From Thermoleophilia bacterium (GTDB lineage: Bacteria; Actinomycetota; Thermoleophilia; Gaiellales; SKUG01): a DNA stretch of 36,627 bases. The position numbers and the translations under genes are program-made. The first letter of the stretch is position 1. Every line of letters starts with the position of its first letter. Below, in pieces: positions 25,193 through 33,658 of the stretch. Under the pieces are notes generated by a model. The model saw only the letters and a list, made by a program, of their open reading frames with translations. It searched no databases and was not told the origin of the DNA. The stretch lies in assembly GCA_025964435.1 (NCBI GenBank), contig JAOPYV010000168.1:1-36627 (forward strand), given 5' to 3'.

Positions 25193-25288
25193 GGTGATTC
25201 CCCCGGATCGTTCCTCTGTCCGGTGTATCGAGCCCGGCCCGCGATTCGTTCCTCATGCGCGCGGCCTGATCAGCCGATCAACGTATCC

Positions 25289-26158
25289 ATGGCGTATCGC
25301 TCCCAGCTGCTCTCGCTCCTCACCGTGCTCGTCGCAGCGTTCGTCGCCTGTGCGGTCGCAGCGCCGGTCGCGCTGGCCGACCCGGAGCCGAGCGTCGTCA
25401 CGATCGAGATGGGTGATGGCTCGATCCGCACCGTGGGCGATGGCGCCGTGCTGTTCGGAGTGCTTGACCTGCCCGAAGGCGACGGTGAGTGGGAGGGGCG
25501 TCCCATCCACATGTCGATCGAACGGCCCGGTGGTGCGGTGACGCCGCTGCCTGACGCCGTCGTGGATGCGGACGGCGCCTGGGAGGCGACCCTCGCCGAC
25601 GGAACCTTCGACGTGACCGGCTCCTGGCTGCTGCGCGCGACGCACGACGCGTTCCTCACGTGGGCAGCGGCAACGGACGTGCTCGCCGTCGGGGTCGTCG
25701 CGCCCGGCGAGCTGCCACCGACAACCCCGACGCCGCCGACGACGCCGACACTCCAGGAGGAGACCCCCGGTACCTGCACGGAGGCCTGCGAGACGGAGCC
25801 GGAGGAGACCCCGCCCACGGCGATGAAGCTGACCGGTGCCGGCCCGAAGCTCGTCACCTTCTCGGCCAAGTGCGCCGCGCGCAAGCTGGCGTGCCCGGTC
25901 TTCTCGGGCGTGCTCGGGCCTGCCGAAGCAGGCCTGCAGGCGAAGTTCGTCGTGCAGCGCAAGGTCGCCGGCGCGTGGCGTGCAGCAGGTACGAGCGTCG
26001 CCACGACGAGCGCCGCTGGCAAGCTCAAGGTGGCGTGGAAGCACGGCCCGAGGCCGAAGCTGGCACGTACCGCCTACCGCGCACGGTGGGTCTATCCGGG
26101 CGACGAGACGCACCTCGCGGCGGTCTCGCCGTGGGTCGCATTCCAGCTCAAGCGCTAG
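25289..26158 (+). CDS. secreted Ig-like-fold hypothetical protein
   Basis: A 289-residue exported protein. A signal peptide (about 1-28, ending VALADPE) is followed by a first beta domain (about 30-140), a Pro/Thr linker (TTPTPPTTPT), a Cys-containing loop, and a C-terminal domain of about 95 residues. The C-terminal domain (KFVVQRKVAGAWRAAGTSV ... YRARWVYPGDETH) resembles the Ig/FN3-like modules common in thermoleophilic actinobacterial exoproteins. There is no anchor. The start codon lacks a good ribosome site. The gene interrupts the usual ffh-rpsP neighbourhood. Confidence 0.75.
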   Translation: MAYRSQLLSLLTVLVAAFVACAVAAPVALADPEPSVVTIEMGDGSIRTVGDGAVLFGVLDLPEGDGEWEGRPIHMSIERPGGAVTPLPDAVVDADGAWEATLADGTFDVTGSWLLRATHDAFLTWAAATDVLAVGVVAPGELPPTTPTPPTTPTLQEETPGTCTEACETEPEETPPTAMKLTGAGPKLVTFSAKCAARKLACPVFSGVLGPAEAGLQAKFVVQRKVAGAWRAAGTSVATTSAAGKLKVAWKHGPRPKLARTAYRARWVYPGDETHLAAVSPWVAFQLKR

Positions 26159-26187
26159 TTAGCACGACGCGGCCCACCGATTTCCGC

Positions 26188-26193
26188 TACACT
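26188..26193 (+). promoter_or_regulatory. probable -10 box of the rpsP operon
   Basis: TACACT lies about 40 bases before the rpsP start. It would begin the transcript of rpsP-khpA-rimM-trmD and probably the downstream genes. The -35 region is weak. Confidence 0.4.
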
Positions 26194-26233
26194 CTCGTGC
26201 TGTTCACTGAATGATTTCGAGGAGTCCCACCCC

Positions 26234-26476
26234 GTGGTGAAGATTCGCCTGGCCCGCTTTGGCAACAAGAAGAACCCGCACTACCGCATCGTGGTAGCCG
26301 ATTCGCGCAGCCCGCGCGATGGTCGCTCCATCGAGACGATCGGTACGTACAACCCGCAGACGGATCCCTCCACCATCATGGTGAAGAACGATCGTGCGGA
26401 GTACTGGCTCGGAGTCGGCGCACAGCCGTCCGAGCGTGTCACCAAGCTCCTGAAGATCGCCGGCGTCAACGCCTGA
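26234..26476 (+). CDS. rpsP: 30S ribosomal protein S16
   Basis: An 80-residue basic protein, the standard S16 with [20 protein letters not shown] at the N terminus and GTYNPQTDP in the middle. Two GTG codons lie in tandem (26234 and 26237), preceded by GAGGAG; either could start. It is the first gene of the conserved rpsP-khpA-rimM-trmD-rplS operon. Confidence 0.96.
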   Translation: MVKIRLARFGNKKNPHYRIVVADSRSPRDGRSIETIGTYNPQTDPSTIMVKNDRAEYWLGVGAQPSERVTKLLKIAGVNA

Positions 26477-26523
26477 TCGCCGGCCGGCGCCTCGCGTCCG
26501 GCCCAACTGGGAGCATCTGGACC

Positions 26524-26844
26524 ATGTCTGGACGAAGTGAACAAATCGGCGACTACGTACAGTTCGTGGTCGAGCAGCTCGTCGACAACTCCGAGGCCGT
26601 CAAGGTCACCGAGTCGGTCGAGGGCGATGACCTCTATGTCGATATCGAAGTCGACCCGGGTGACCGCGGTCGCGTGATCGGCAAGAACGGTCGCCTCATC
26701 CGCTCGCTTCGCGTCGTCGTGCGCGCAGCCGCCGGTCGCGATGGCTCGACCGCGCAGGTCGAGCTCGTCGAGGACGATGAAGAGCAGGCTCCGCAGGATC
26801 CTGCCAGCGATTCGGCCCCGCACGAGGCCGGCGCCGAGGCGTGA
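26524..26844 (+). CDS. khpA: KH-domain RNA-binding protein
   Basis: A 106-residue protein with one KH domain. The GxxG loop is GKNG at 53-56 within RVIGKNGRLIRSLR. The C terminus (about 30 residues) is acidic and longer than usual. KhpA binds RNA, often together with KhpB. It sits between rpsP and rimM as in most Gram-positive bacteria. Its stop overlaps the rimM start (GTGA). Confidence 0.93.
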   Translation: MSGRSEQIGDYVQFVVEQLVDNSEAVKVTESVEGDDLYVDIEVDPGDRGRVIGKNGRLIRSLRVVVRAAAGRDGSTAQVELVEDDEEQAPQDPASDSAPHEAGAEA

Positions 26845-27431
26845 GCGCCTCCGAATCCGACGAGCTCCCAGCGGTGCTCGCGGTTGCCACACTCATCAAG
26901 GCGCATGGCGTCAAGGGTGAGCTGAAGATCCGCGCCACCTCCGAGCACCTCGCCATCCTGCGCGAGGTCGCCGAGGAGGCCGTCCCCGTCACCTTGCGCA
27001 TCCCGACCACGGGCGACGAGTACGAAGTCACGCTCGCACACGTGCGCGGCCACGACAGCGCCGCGATCGTGCGCATCGACGGCGTCGATGACCGCACCGC
27101 CGCCGACGAGTTCCGCGGCGCCGAGGTCTGCGTCCCGCGCGATATCCTTCCCGAGCCCGATCCGGACGAGTACTACGTCGCCGACCTCGAGGGCTGTCGC
27201 ATCCACGACGCCGCGAGCGGTAAGCCGATCGGCACCGTCACCCGCGCCGATTCGCTGCCGGCGAACATCGTGCTGACGATCACGCTCGATGCCACCAAGA
27301 AGCTCATCTACGCGCCGCTCGCCGGCGACGCAGTGCCGCTCGTCGATGTCGACGCGCGTCGCATCGACATCGATACCGACTTCCTCGGGCTCAACGACGC
27401 GGTCGAGGACGACGAGCCGAGCCAGGCATGA
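26841..27431 (+). CDS. rimM: ribosome maturation factor RimM
   Basis: A 196-residue protein with the RimM N-terminal barrel (VATLIKAHGVKGELKIR, about 10-26) and the C-terminal PRC barrel (YYVADLEGCRI, about 112-122). It assists assembly of the 30S head. It starts with GTG overlapping the khpA stop and ends overlapping the trmD start (ATGA), so all three are coupled. Confidence 0.94.
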   Translation: MSASESDELPAVLAVATLIKAHGVKGELKIRATSEHLAILREVAEEAVPVTLRIPTTGDEYEVTLAHVRGHDSAAIVRIDGVDDRTAADEFRGAEVCVPRDILPEPDPDEYYVADLEGCRIHDAASGKPIGTVTRADSLPANIVLTITLDATKKLIYAPLAGDAVPLVDVDARRIDIDTDFLGLNDAVEDDEPSQA

Positions 27432-28213
27432 GCGACGACGCGCCTGACGCGCCCGCGCCCGAGCCGTGGTCGCTCGACGTGCTGACGCTCTTCCCGCACT
27501 GGCTCGACTGGATGGGGGAGGTGCGCCCGATCCGCAACGCGACCGAATCCGGCGCGCTGGCCCTGCGCGCGCTCGACATGCGCGAGCACTCACCGCTCAA
27601 GCACCGCCAGGTCGATGACACGCCCTACGGCGGCGGTGCCGGCATGGTGTTGCGCGTCGATGCCGTCGTCGCCGCGCTCGAGGGGCACTACGAGCAGCCG
27701 CTCGAGCAGCTACGCGCCAAGCGACGGATCGTCATCCTCACGCCAGCCGGGCGCATCTTCGATGACGCGCTGGCGATCGAGTGGGCCGCCGAGCAGCGGC
27801 CGACGACGATCCTCTGTGGCCGCTACGAGGGTTTCGACTATCGCGTCCACGAGCACGTCGCCACCGAGGAGATCTCGGTCGGCCCGTACGTGCTCTCGGG
27901 TGGCGAGGTCGCCGCGATGACCATCGTCGACGCGCTCGCGCGCAAGCTGCCGGGCGCGCTCGGCAACGAGGAGAGCCTGGCCGACGAGACCTTCTCCGAT
28001 GCGCTCTCGGGCGGCTCCGAGTACCCGCATTACACGCGCCCCGCGGAGTTCCGCGGCTGGGGCGTGCCGGAGATCCTCTCGTCGGGCCATCACGCGCAGA
28101 TCGGTGCATGGCGGCTCGACCAGTCGGCCCAGCGCACCATCCGTCAGGCACCCGCCGGGCGCCCCGGTCCCGCCGCCGAGCCGCCGAACGACACATCGGG
28201 CGCGAATTCCTGA
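27428..28213 (+). CDS. trmD: tRNA (guanine37-N1)-methyltransferase, Asp-to-Pro variant
   Basis: A 261-residue SPOUT methyltransferase that makes m1G37 in tRNA. It has the substrate and SAM regions typical of Trm[11 protein letters not shown] at 67-76, [11 protein letters not shown] at 130-140 with the conserved Arg (R139), the knot loop [11 protein letters not shown] at 154-164, and HYTRP at 201-205. The residue before YVLSGGE is Pro153; in E. coli and Haemophilus TrmD this is Asp169, the proposed catalytic base (GDYVLSGGE). The DNA reads GGC CCG TAC with no sign of error. The C-terminal 20 residues are a Pro-rich extension. The identity is certain; the catalytic consequence is open. Confidence 0.95.
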   Translation: MSDDAPDAPAPEPWSLDVLTLFPHWLDWMGEVRPIRNATESGALALRALDMREHSPLKHRQVDDTPYGGGAGMVLRVDAVVAALEGHYEQPLEQLRAKRRIVILTPAGRIFDDALAIEWAAEQRPTTILCGRYEGFDYRVHEHVATEEISVGPYVLSGGEVAAMTIVDALARKLPGALGNEESLADETFSDALSGGSEYPHYTRPAEFRGWGVPEILSSGHHAQIGAWRLDQSAQRTIRQAPAGRPGPAAEPPNDTSGANS

Positions 28214-28235
28214 TATCGTTCGGCGTCGCGCGCCC

Positions 28236-28256
28236 GCATGCCGGAGATCGGCATGC
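28236..28256 (+). promoter_or_regulatory. hairpin in the rplS leader
   Basis: GCATGCCG (28236-28243) pairs with CGGCATGC (28249-28256) around a GAGAT loop, in the 82-base gap between trmD and rplS. It could be an autoregulatory leader structure of L19 or an attenuator. No T-run follows, so a terminator is unlikely. Confidence 0.4.
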
Positions 28257-28295
28257 CCGATGCAATCTGCGCGCGCTGTGACTGGAGTTTCTGAG

Positions 28296-28643
28296 ATGTC
28301 GATGAACCTGATCCATGACCTTGATCGCGAACAGCTTCGCGAGGTACCGCAGTTCAAGGCGGGCGACACCGTGCGCGTGCACTTCCGCGTCATCGAGGGA
28401 AGCCGCGAGCGCATCCAGGTGTTCGAGGGCTCGGTCATCAAGATCCAGGGCTCCGGCATCCACGAGAGCTTCACGGTGCGCAAGCAGTCGTTCGGCGTTG
28501 GCGTCGAGCGAACCTTCCCGATGCACACGCCCAAGATCGACAAGGTCGAAGTGCGCATGATCGGCGACGTGCGCCGCGCCAAGCTGTACTACCTGCGCGA
28601 CAAGCTGGGCAAGAAGGCCCGCATCCGCGAGAAGCAGTCGTAA
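28296..28643 (+). CDS. rplS: 50S ribosomal protein L19
   Basis: A 115-residue L19 with [20 protein letters not shown] at about 20-39, QVFEGSVIK, the SFTVRK block, and the end KKARIREK. It lies at the interface of the ribosomal subunits. GGAG lies about 10 bases before ATG 28296. lepB follows after four bases. Confidence 0.97.
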   Translation: MSMNLIHDLDREQLREVPQFKAGDTVRVHFRVIEGSRERIQVFEGSVIKIQGSGIHESFTVRKQSFGVGVERTFPMHTPKIDKVEVRMIGDVRRAKLYYLRDKLGKKARIREKQS

Positions 28644-28647
28644 GACC

Positions 28648-29241
28648 ATGGAGCGCGACTGGAGCAGCGCACTGCGCCGCCTCCTGACAAGTCGCGCCCT
28701 TCTGGCGGTCCTGATCGCCATCGCACTGGTCAACGTCGGCGTCTTCGCCGTGCAGCGTTGGGTGGTGCTGCCGCTCTCCATCCCGAGTCCGTCGATGGAG
28801 CCGAACCTGCGCGAGGGCGACCGCATCCTGATGCGGCGCAGCCACGACGAGGTGGCTGACCTGCGCGGGCGCATCGACCGCGGCGACGTGCTCGTCTTCC
28901 GCGCGCCGCACACCGGCCGTCCCTTGGTGGTCAAGCGCGTGATCGGCCTGCCGGGCGAGACGATCGAGGCCCACGACGGCATCGTCGCGATCAACAACTC
29001 GCGCATCCTGGTCGAGAAGTGGCTGCCCACGTCCGAGCGCGAGCAGGGCTCGAGCGGTGCTCGCGCGGTCGACATCGGTTACGTGCGACTGCGCGAGGAC
29101 GAGGTCTTCGTGATGGGTGACAACCGCGACGACTCGATCGATTCTCGTTCCTTCGGTCCAGTCAAGCTGTCCGATGTCGAGGGTACCGTGTCCCTGAGGA
29201 TCTGGCCGCTCGGCCGATTCGGCACGGTCGACTGGAGCTAG
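28648..29241 (+). CDS. lepB: signal peptidase I
   Basis: A 197-residue membrane protease with one N-terminal helix (about 17-37) and an outer catalytic domain. It has box B SIPSPSM with the nucleophile Ser49, box D VVKRVIGLPGE with the general base Lys96, and box E GDNRDDSIDSR. It removes signal peptides from exported proteins, such as the five secreted proteins encoded in this window. It is co-transcribed with rplS (four-base gap) and rnhB (three-base gap), the common actinobacterial order. Confidence 0.96.
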   Translation: MERDWSSALRRLLTSRALLAVLIAIALVNVGVFAVQRWVVLPLSIPSPSMEPNLREGDRILMRRSHDEVADLRGRIDRGDVLVFRAPHTGRPLVVKRVIGLPGETIEAHDGIVAINNSRILVEKWLPTSEREQGSSGARAVDIGYVRLREDEVFVMGDNRDDSIDSRSFGPVKLSDVEGTVSLRIWPLGRFGTVDWS

Positions 29242-29244
29242 GAC

Positions 29245-29997
29245 ATGACCCCGCCGCGCAACAGCCGCCCCAAGCCGCGCCCCGGCAAGCGCCTGCTCAA
29301 GCATGACCGCGAGCTGGGCCGCTTCATCGGTGGTTGCGACGAGGCCGGCCGTGGCTCGCTCGCCGGACCGCTCGTGGCGGCAGCCGTCGTGCTCGACCTG
29401 GACCGGCTGACCGGCCCCGAAGCGTCGGCGCTCGGCTCGCTCGATGACTCCAAGAAGCTCAGCTACGACGTGCGCGACAAGCTCTACCGCGTCGTGCTCG
29501 CCCGCGCCCGCGACATCTCGGTCGCGATGGTGCCCGCCTCGACGATCGACCGTGACGGGCTGCACGTCAGCAACATCGCCGCGATGCGCCGCTGCCTGCG
29601 CCAGCTCGAATCGCCCTGTGAGCGCCTGCTCGTCGACGGCTTCCAGCTCCAGCCGATCGAGCTTGCCTGCGGCACGATGCTCGACTGCGACAAGATCATC
29701 AAGGGCGACCAGAAGAGCGCCTCGATCGCCGCTGCGGCGATCGTTGCCAAGGTCACCCGCGACCGGCTGATGCAGCGGCTCGACGACGAGACCGATTTTC
29801 GCTGGGCCTACTCCGATCACATGGGCTATGCGACGCCGCTGCATGCCGAGCGGATCCAGCTGCACGGCACCTCGCACCACCACCGCATGAGCTACGAGGC
29901 CCAGGCCTACATCGGCGCCGCACGTGCGGAGCTGCCGCACCCCGGCTCGGTCACCTTCCATCACCTGCGCGCCAGCCGCGCCCTCGCTACGGCGTAG
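29245..29997 (+). CDS. rnhB: ribonuclease HII
   Basis: A 250-residue RNase HII with the catalytic block GGCDEAGRGSLAGPLVAAAV at 29-48 (D32, E33), later LVDGF and IKGDQKSASIAAAAIVAK. It cuts the RNA strand of RNA-DNA hybrids and removes misincorporated ribonucleotides. An N-terminal basic tail of about 25 residues and a C-terminal tail of about 25 residues exceed the core. Its last 11 bases overlap the end of vapC on the other strand. Confidence 0.96.
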   Translation: MTPPRNSRPKPRPGKRLLKHDRELGRFIGGCDEAGRGSLAGPLVAAAVVLDLDRLTGPEASALGSLDDSKKLSYDVRDKLYRVVLARARDISVAMVPASTIDRDGLHVSNIAAMRRCLRQLESPCERLLVDGFQLQPIELACGTMLDCDKIIKGDQKSASIAAAAIVAKVTRDRLMQRLDDETDFRWAYSDHMGYATPLHAERIQLHGTSHHHRMSYEAQAYIGAARAELPHPGSVTFHHLRASRALATA

Positions 29998-30352
29998 GCG
30001 ACAGCAGCCGCAGTCGCGGCACCCGCTCGAGGTGACGCACGTTGCGCGTGACGAGCGTCAGGTCATGGAGGAGGGCGGTCGCCGCGATCAGCGCGTCGGG
30101 TACCGCGATCCGCACGCTGCGGCGCAGAACACCCGCGAGCTCGGCGATCTCCCGTGAGACGGTCAGTTCTGCGTGCGGGGCCAGTAGGCGTCGCAGATCA
30201 TGCTCGGCATCGCTGACACCGGAGAAGAGCTCGGTGCGTGTGATCACGGAATATGCGGCATGGTCTTCAATCGCGGCGCGGCTGCTCGGGCTCCCTGTCC
30301 GCAGCACGTCGATGAAGACATCGCTGTCGATCAGCTTGGCTGCCTCAGCCAT
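29987..30352 (-). CDS. vapC: PIN-domain toxin, VapC family
   Basis: A 121-residue PIN-domain ribonuclease. The acidic residues are in place: LIDSDVFIDVL at 7-17 (D9), the Glu of TRTELFSGV, and the Asp of VPDALIAATAL, followed by LVTRN. VapC toxins cut tRNA or rRNA, and the target cannot be told from the sequence. The start at 30352 overlaps the antitoxin stop by eight bases. The 3' end overlaps rnhB by 11 bases. Confidence 0.88.
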   Translation of the reverse strand: MAEAAKLIDSDVFIDVLRTGSPSSRAAIEDHAAYSVITRTELFSGVSDAEHDLRRLLAPHAELTVSREIAELAGVLRRSVRIAVPDALIAATALLHDLTLVTRNVRHLERVPRLRLLSPTP

Positions 30353-30593
30353 AGCCGCGGTCCCATTCCGAGCGGGGCGGCACCGCGAAGTCGGGATACT
30401 TGCCGGCGACCTCGTCCAGGAACGCCCGGTACTCGGCCATCGTCTCCGCCGGCAGGTAGGCATCCAGCGCCGCGCGAACCACCTCAGCCAGAGATTGCCC
30501 CGTCCGAGCGGTCAGCTCGTCGATCTTCGCTCGCTGGTCCTCGGAGAGGTAGATCTGTGTACGGAGGGCGCCCATATACATCACGTTATACAT
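30345..30593 (-). CDS. vapB: ribbon-helix-helix antitoxin, VapB type
   Basis: An 82-residue protein with an N-terminal RHH DNA-binding motif (LRTQIYLSEDQRAKIDELTARTGQSLAEVV) and a C-terminal tail (FAVPPRSEWDRGYG) that would wrap the toxin. ATG 30593 was chosen because GGAGG lies five bases upstream. ATGTATA occurs twice at the very start of the gene (direct repeat) and could be part of the autoregulatory operator, though it lies in coding DNA. Confidence 0.85.
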   Translation of the reverse strand: MYNVMYMGALRTQIYLSEDQRAKIDELTARTGQSLAEVVRAALDAYLPAETMAEYRAFLDEVAGKYPDFAVPPRSEWDRGYG

Positions 30594-30621
30594 CGCTTCC
30601 TCCGTCATGCAACGATGAGGT

Positions 30622-31161
30622 TCAGAAAGCATCGCGAACATGCTCGATACGGACGATAGCGCCGGTCTCGTCGCGGTGCACGAAGAACACGTCGAAGCGA
30701 TACCGCTTCACGCCCCGCTGAAGCCTCGGCCACATCGCCATCCAGGCGACCGCCGCTCGACGGATGCGATGACGGGACCGAGCGTCGACTGCGTGCTCCA
30801 CGGCAATACGCCCCGGCCCCGCAGTCTTCACCTCGACGAAGATGACGGTGTCTCCTCGTCGCGCCACGAGATCGAGTTCGCCGACCTTGGTACGCACGCG
30901 ATGGCCAAGGAGTTGCCAGCCGTCCTTGAGCAGGCCGTCCGCCACCATCTCTTCGCCGAAGAGCCCGGACTGGTACGTCCCCCGGCCTGCTGGGCCACGC
31001 GCCTTGCCGGTTCGCCCACGCTCGTCGAAGAACACGCTGCGGTGCGGTCGTCGCGTCCAGCGACCGCGATCCACCACGCGCGTTGCGGTGTGTCCCGATG
31101 CGGCGAGCGCCGCATTCGAGGTCCGGTATCCAGCTGTGTCGTAGCTCGAGAAGAGTTCCAT
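30622..31161 (-). CDS. yraN: UPF0102 / YraN family nuclease-like protein
   Basis: A 179-residue protein whose C-terminal 110 residues match YraN: GLFGEEMVADGLLKDGWQLL, then GELDLVARRGDTVIFVEVKT, which carries the PD-(D/E)xK-like residues, and a closing YRFDVFFVHRDE. The N-terminal 70 residues are a basic, Arg-rich extension not found in the core family. YraN is usually beside rnhB and comM. Its exact role (nuclease fold, possibly DNA processing or recombination) is unproven. ATG 31161 lacks a strong ribosome site. Confidence 0.88.
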   Translation of the reverse strand: MELFSSYDTAGYRTSNAALAASGHTATRVVDRGRWTRRPHRSVFFDERGRTGKARGPAGRGTYQSGLFGEEMVADGLLKDGWQLLGHRVRTKVGELDLVARRGDTVIFVEVKTAGPGRIAVEHAVDARSRHRIRRAAVAWMAMWPRLQRGVKRYRFDVFFVHRDETGAIVRIEHVRDAF

Positions 31162-31215
31162 GCTCGGTACGCTGACACCGTGAGTGTGCCGTGATGCGCG
31201 CGTTGTGCGACGAGA

Positions 31216-31255
31216 GTGACACGGAAGCGTGACAAGGTTGTGACACGTGTTCACA
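31216..31255. promoter_or_regulatory. triple GTGACA repeat with TGTGA-N7-TCACA dyad
   Basis: GTGACA occurs at 31216-31221, 31229-31234 and 31240-31245. The last is part of TGTGA (31239-31243), which faces TCACA (31251-31255) around CACGTGT. The cluster lies between the divergent yraN and the secreted protein gene, 67-106 bases upstream of the latter, and may be an operator for either. Confidence 0.35.
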
Positions 31256-31321
31256 GGGCGAGTTGGAGCGCGTACGGTCGTCGAAACCCAGGTCTCAGAC
31301 GCCGTACTCCAAAGGATCACC

Positions 31322-33619
31322 ATGCGCCGACATCACGTCCCGTTCCTGCGCTCCCTCGCGCTCGTCGCCACCTTCGCCTGCGCGCTGCTCGTGCCGCAGG
31401 CGGCCCCGGCCGGATCGTACTGGTGGACGGGCACGAACACGTCCGGCGAGATCGCACAGGGTGTCAATGGCTTCGCGTGGCACGCGCACGGAGGACCGTT
31501 CTCCACGTACGGTGGGCACTGCGATGCGCTCCCGGGCGCATTCGTCGCGGGAGCTCGCTGCACGCTTCGCTTCAACGTGCCGTCCGGACTGTCGGCTGGG
31601 CAGCCCTCGAACGGAGGCATCTCCGAGGGGGACTACCGCGTCTCGAACGCCAACATCCTCGTGCGAACCGAGCGGCCGGGCGCAAATCCGTCGTACACGT
31701 CCGACGCGGCCGTGCATACGGGGCAGTCGACGTTCGGCCACGGCTGGGGTGGGCTCGGCTCATACGTCGACACGGGGCTCGTCGTGACGAACGCGACGAC
31801 TGCCACCTCGATCACCAACTGGTTCCACGTCAATCGCTTCTCGGTGATCCTGCACGATTCATACGTGCCGACGATCCACACCGTGTCACTCGCCGGTGGC
31901 GCCTGGAAGGGCCCGGGATGTACGAACCTGAGCTATGGATGGTCCGACATCGGTTCGCAGATGTGGGCGATGAGCCTCACCCGCCTAGCGGATGGCGCTG
32001 CCCAGCACTCCTGGGCGACCGGCGGCAACGGCGTCGTCAGTGGATATCCGACGGCGGTCGTCGGCCACTGCCTCCAGGCGCCGGGAACTGGCACGTTCAG
32101 CTACCGCACGTCGGGCTGGGACAAGTCGGGCAACGGGGCAAGCCATGACTTCTCCGTCTCGTTCGACACGACGGCGCCAAGCGTCGGGATGCCGCAGCAC
32201 GACGGCACTGCGCTCGCCGACGGAACGGCGTTTGATTCCGTGGTCGACTACCGGCCGGAAGTGAGCTGGACGGTCAGTGACGCACATTCCGGCGTGTCGT
32301 CCATCGTGACGCAGCTCGATGGCGCGGCCATCTCGCATACCAGCAGCGCTGGCAACGTCGTGGTTCGACCTTCCGCCCGCCTCGGCGTGGGCGAGCATGT
32401 CCTGCGCATTCGCGTCGTCGACAACGTCGGCAACGCGACGGAGCGCGTCGTGACATTCGTGATCCGCGATACGACGGCACCCGTCCTGACGATCACGTCG
32501 CCTGGACCGAACGGTGATCCGGAGCCCGTGCTCGATGCTCGCGCGGATGATGACTATGCCGGCGTCGACCCCTCGACATGGACCGTTCGGGTCAACGGGG
32601 AGCTGCTCGTCGCAACGACCGCGACCAGCCGGCTCCAGGCAGCGATCGGCTATCTCGTGGACGGCACGCATTCCATCGTCGTCAGCGTCCGGGACAAGGC
32701 CGGAAACGAGACGACCATCACGGTCACCTATGTCGCAGACAGTGGCACCGAGGTTCCCCAGCTTCCGCCGGATGGCCTGACGGGCATCCACGTCTACGAG
32801 CGCCCTACGACATCCGCTCCGAACGAGACCCACCGCTTCAAGGCGCTGATGGTCCGCAACGGTCGACCAGTGAGCGGTCGTGCCGAGCTACGGGAGGGAG
32901 ACGTCAGCGTCGGAGCTCGCGACCTCGAGCGCAACGGCACCGTCGACATTGCGCTGGTGATCAGTAAAAAAGAGGCTGAAATCGCTTACCACGGTCCATC
33001 TGGAGCGGGACTGGTCCCCGTAGTGTTCACCGTTTCGTGTCCGTCCTGTGGCGGCGGAACGACGCTCCAGCAGGAGCCCGCTACGACGAACACCCCGTTG
33101 GATTCTCCTGCCCTCGCCGGAACACCCATTGCACTGGCGAATCAGCCCGCCGCCGCGGACCAGAACGCCGGCTGCTCGGCGACCAACCTGACTGCATGTC
33201 CGAAGGGCTACCCGCTCAACGTCGTGTACTACATCGGCTCCACGCCGATGTGGAATGGGATCCCGCTCGCGGAATCGGGAGCTCCGCTCGATGCGCATGC
33301 ACCGATCTGGCGCCTGCAGCTCGTGCAGCAGAAGCGTGGCGTCGTCCGCCGCACACGCAGCCTGACGTTCCGCATGTGGAGCAACGAGATGGCGGTGATG
33401 AACGTACTTCCAGTCGGAGCGCGGAATCGGACGACGATCGCCCCGCGTCGAATGTGGCGTACGGTTCGCTTCACGGTCGATAAGTCGACGCCCTTGGGCA
33501 AGCGCATTCGAGTCGCGAAGCCTGGCACCATTCTCAAGATGCGCATCAGGGTGATTGCGACGGACAAGAATGAGAATCGATCATTCCCGAAGTACGTGAC
33601 CTACCGAATCCGCGTCTGA
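31322..33619 (+). CDS. secreted multi-domain Ig-like protein
   Basis: A 765-residue exported protein. A signal peptide (about 1-30, ending APAGSYWW) leads into a novel N-terminal domain rich in Gly, Trp and His (about 30-190). An Ig-like region follows with DTTAPSV and DTTAPVL domain starts near 290 and 390 and a typical DNVGNATERVVTFVIRD strand pattern. The C-terminal part has Cys pairs (SCPSCGG) and a basic Arg-rich beta domain ending in YVTYRIRV, like that of other thermoleophilic exoproteins. There is no LPXTG or membrane anchor. ATG 31322 was chosen because AAAGGA lies five bases upstream; an in-frame GTG at 31247 would place extra residues before the signal peptide. Confidence 0.82.
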   Translation: MRRHHVPFLRSLALVATFACALLVPQAAPAGSYWWTGTNTSGEIAQGVNGFAWHAHGGPFSTYGGHCDALPGAFVAGARCTLRFNVPSGLSAGQPSNGGISEGDYRVSNANILVRTERPGANPSYTSDAAVHTGQSTFGHGWGGLGSYVDTGLVVTNATTATSITNWFHVNRFSVILHDSYVPTIHTVSLAGGAWKGPGCTNLSYGWSDIGSQMWAMSLTRLADGAAQHSWATGGNGVVSGYPTAVVGHCLQAPGTGTFSYRTSGWDKSGNGASHDFSVSFDTTAPSVGMPQHDGTALADGTAFDSVVDYRPEVSWTVSDAHSGVSSIVTQLDGAAISHTSSAGNVVVRPSARLGVGEHVLRIRVVDNVGNATERVVTFVIRDTTAPVLTITSPGPNGDPEPVLDARADDDYAGVDPSTWTVRVNGELLVATTATSRLQAAIGYLVDGTHSIVVSVRDKAGNETTITVTYVADSGTEVPQLPPDGLTGIHVYERPTTSAPNETHRFKALMVRNGRPVSGRAELREGDVSVGARDLERNGTVDIALVISKKEAEIAYHGPSGAGLVPVVFTVSCPSCGGGTTLQQEPATTNTPLDSPALAGTPIALANQPAAADQNAGCSATNLTACPKGYPLNVVYYIGSTPMWNGIPLAESGAPLDAHAPIWRLQLVQQKRGVVRRTRSLTFRMWSNEMAVMNVLPVGARNRTTIAPRRMWRTVRFTVDKSTPLGKRIRVAKPGTILKMRIRVIATDKNENRSFPKYVTYRIRV

Positions 33620-33658
33620 CCCTTCAGCCCCCGGCCTCGGATACCGATCTCCAGTTGA

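Noticed and set aside
31239-31255. Canonical CRP site upstream of the 31322 gene
   Set aside because: The half-sites match but the spacer is 7, not 6, and no CRP-family gene is in the window. Kept only as a possible operator.
32966-32972. AAAAAAG heptamer in the 31322-33619 gene as a programmed frameshift site
   Set aside because: The reading phase is T AAA AAA G, not A AAA AAG, and the frame continues normally for another 200 codons.
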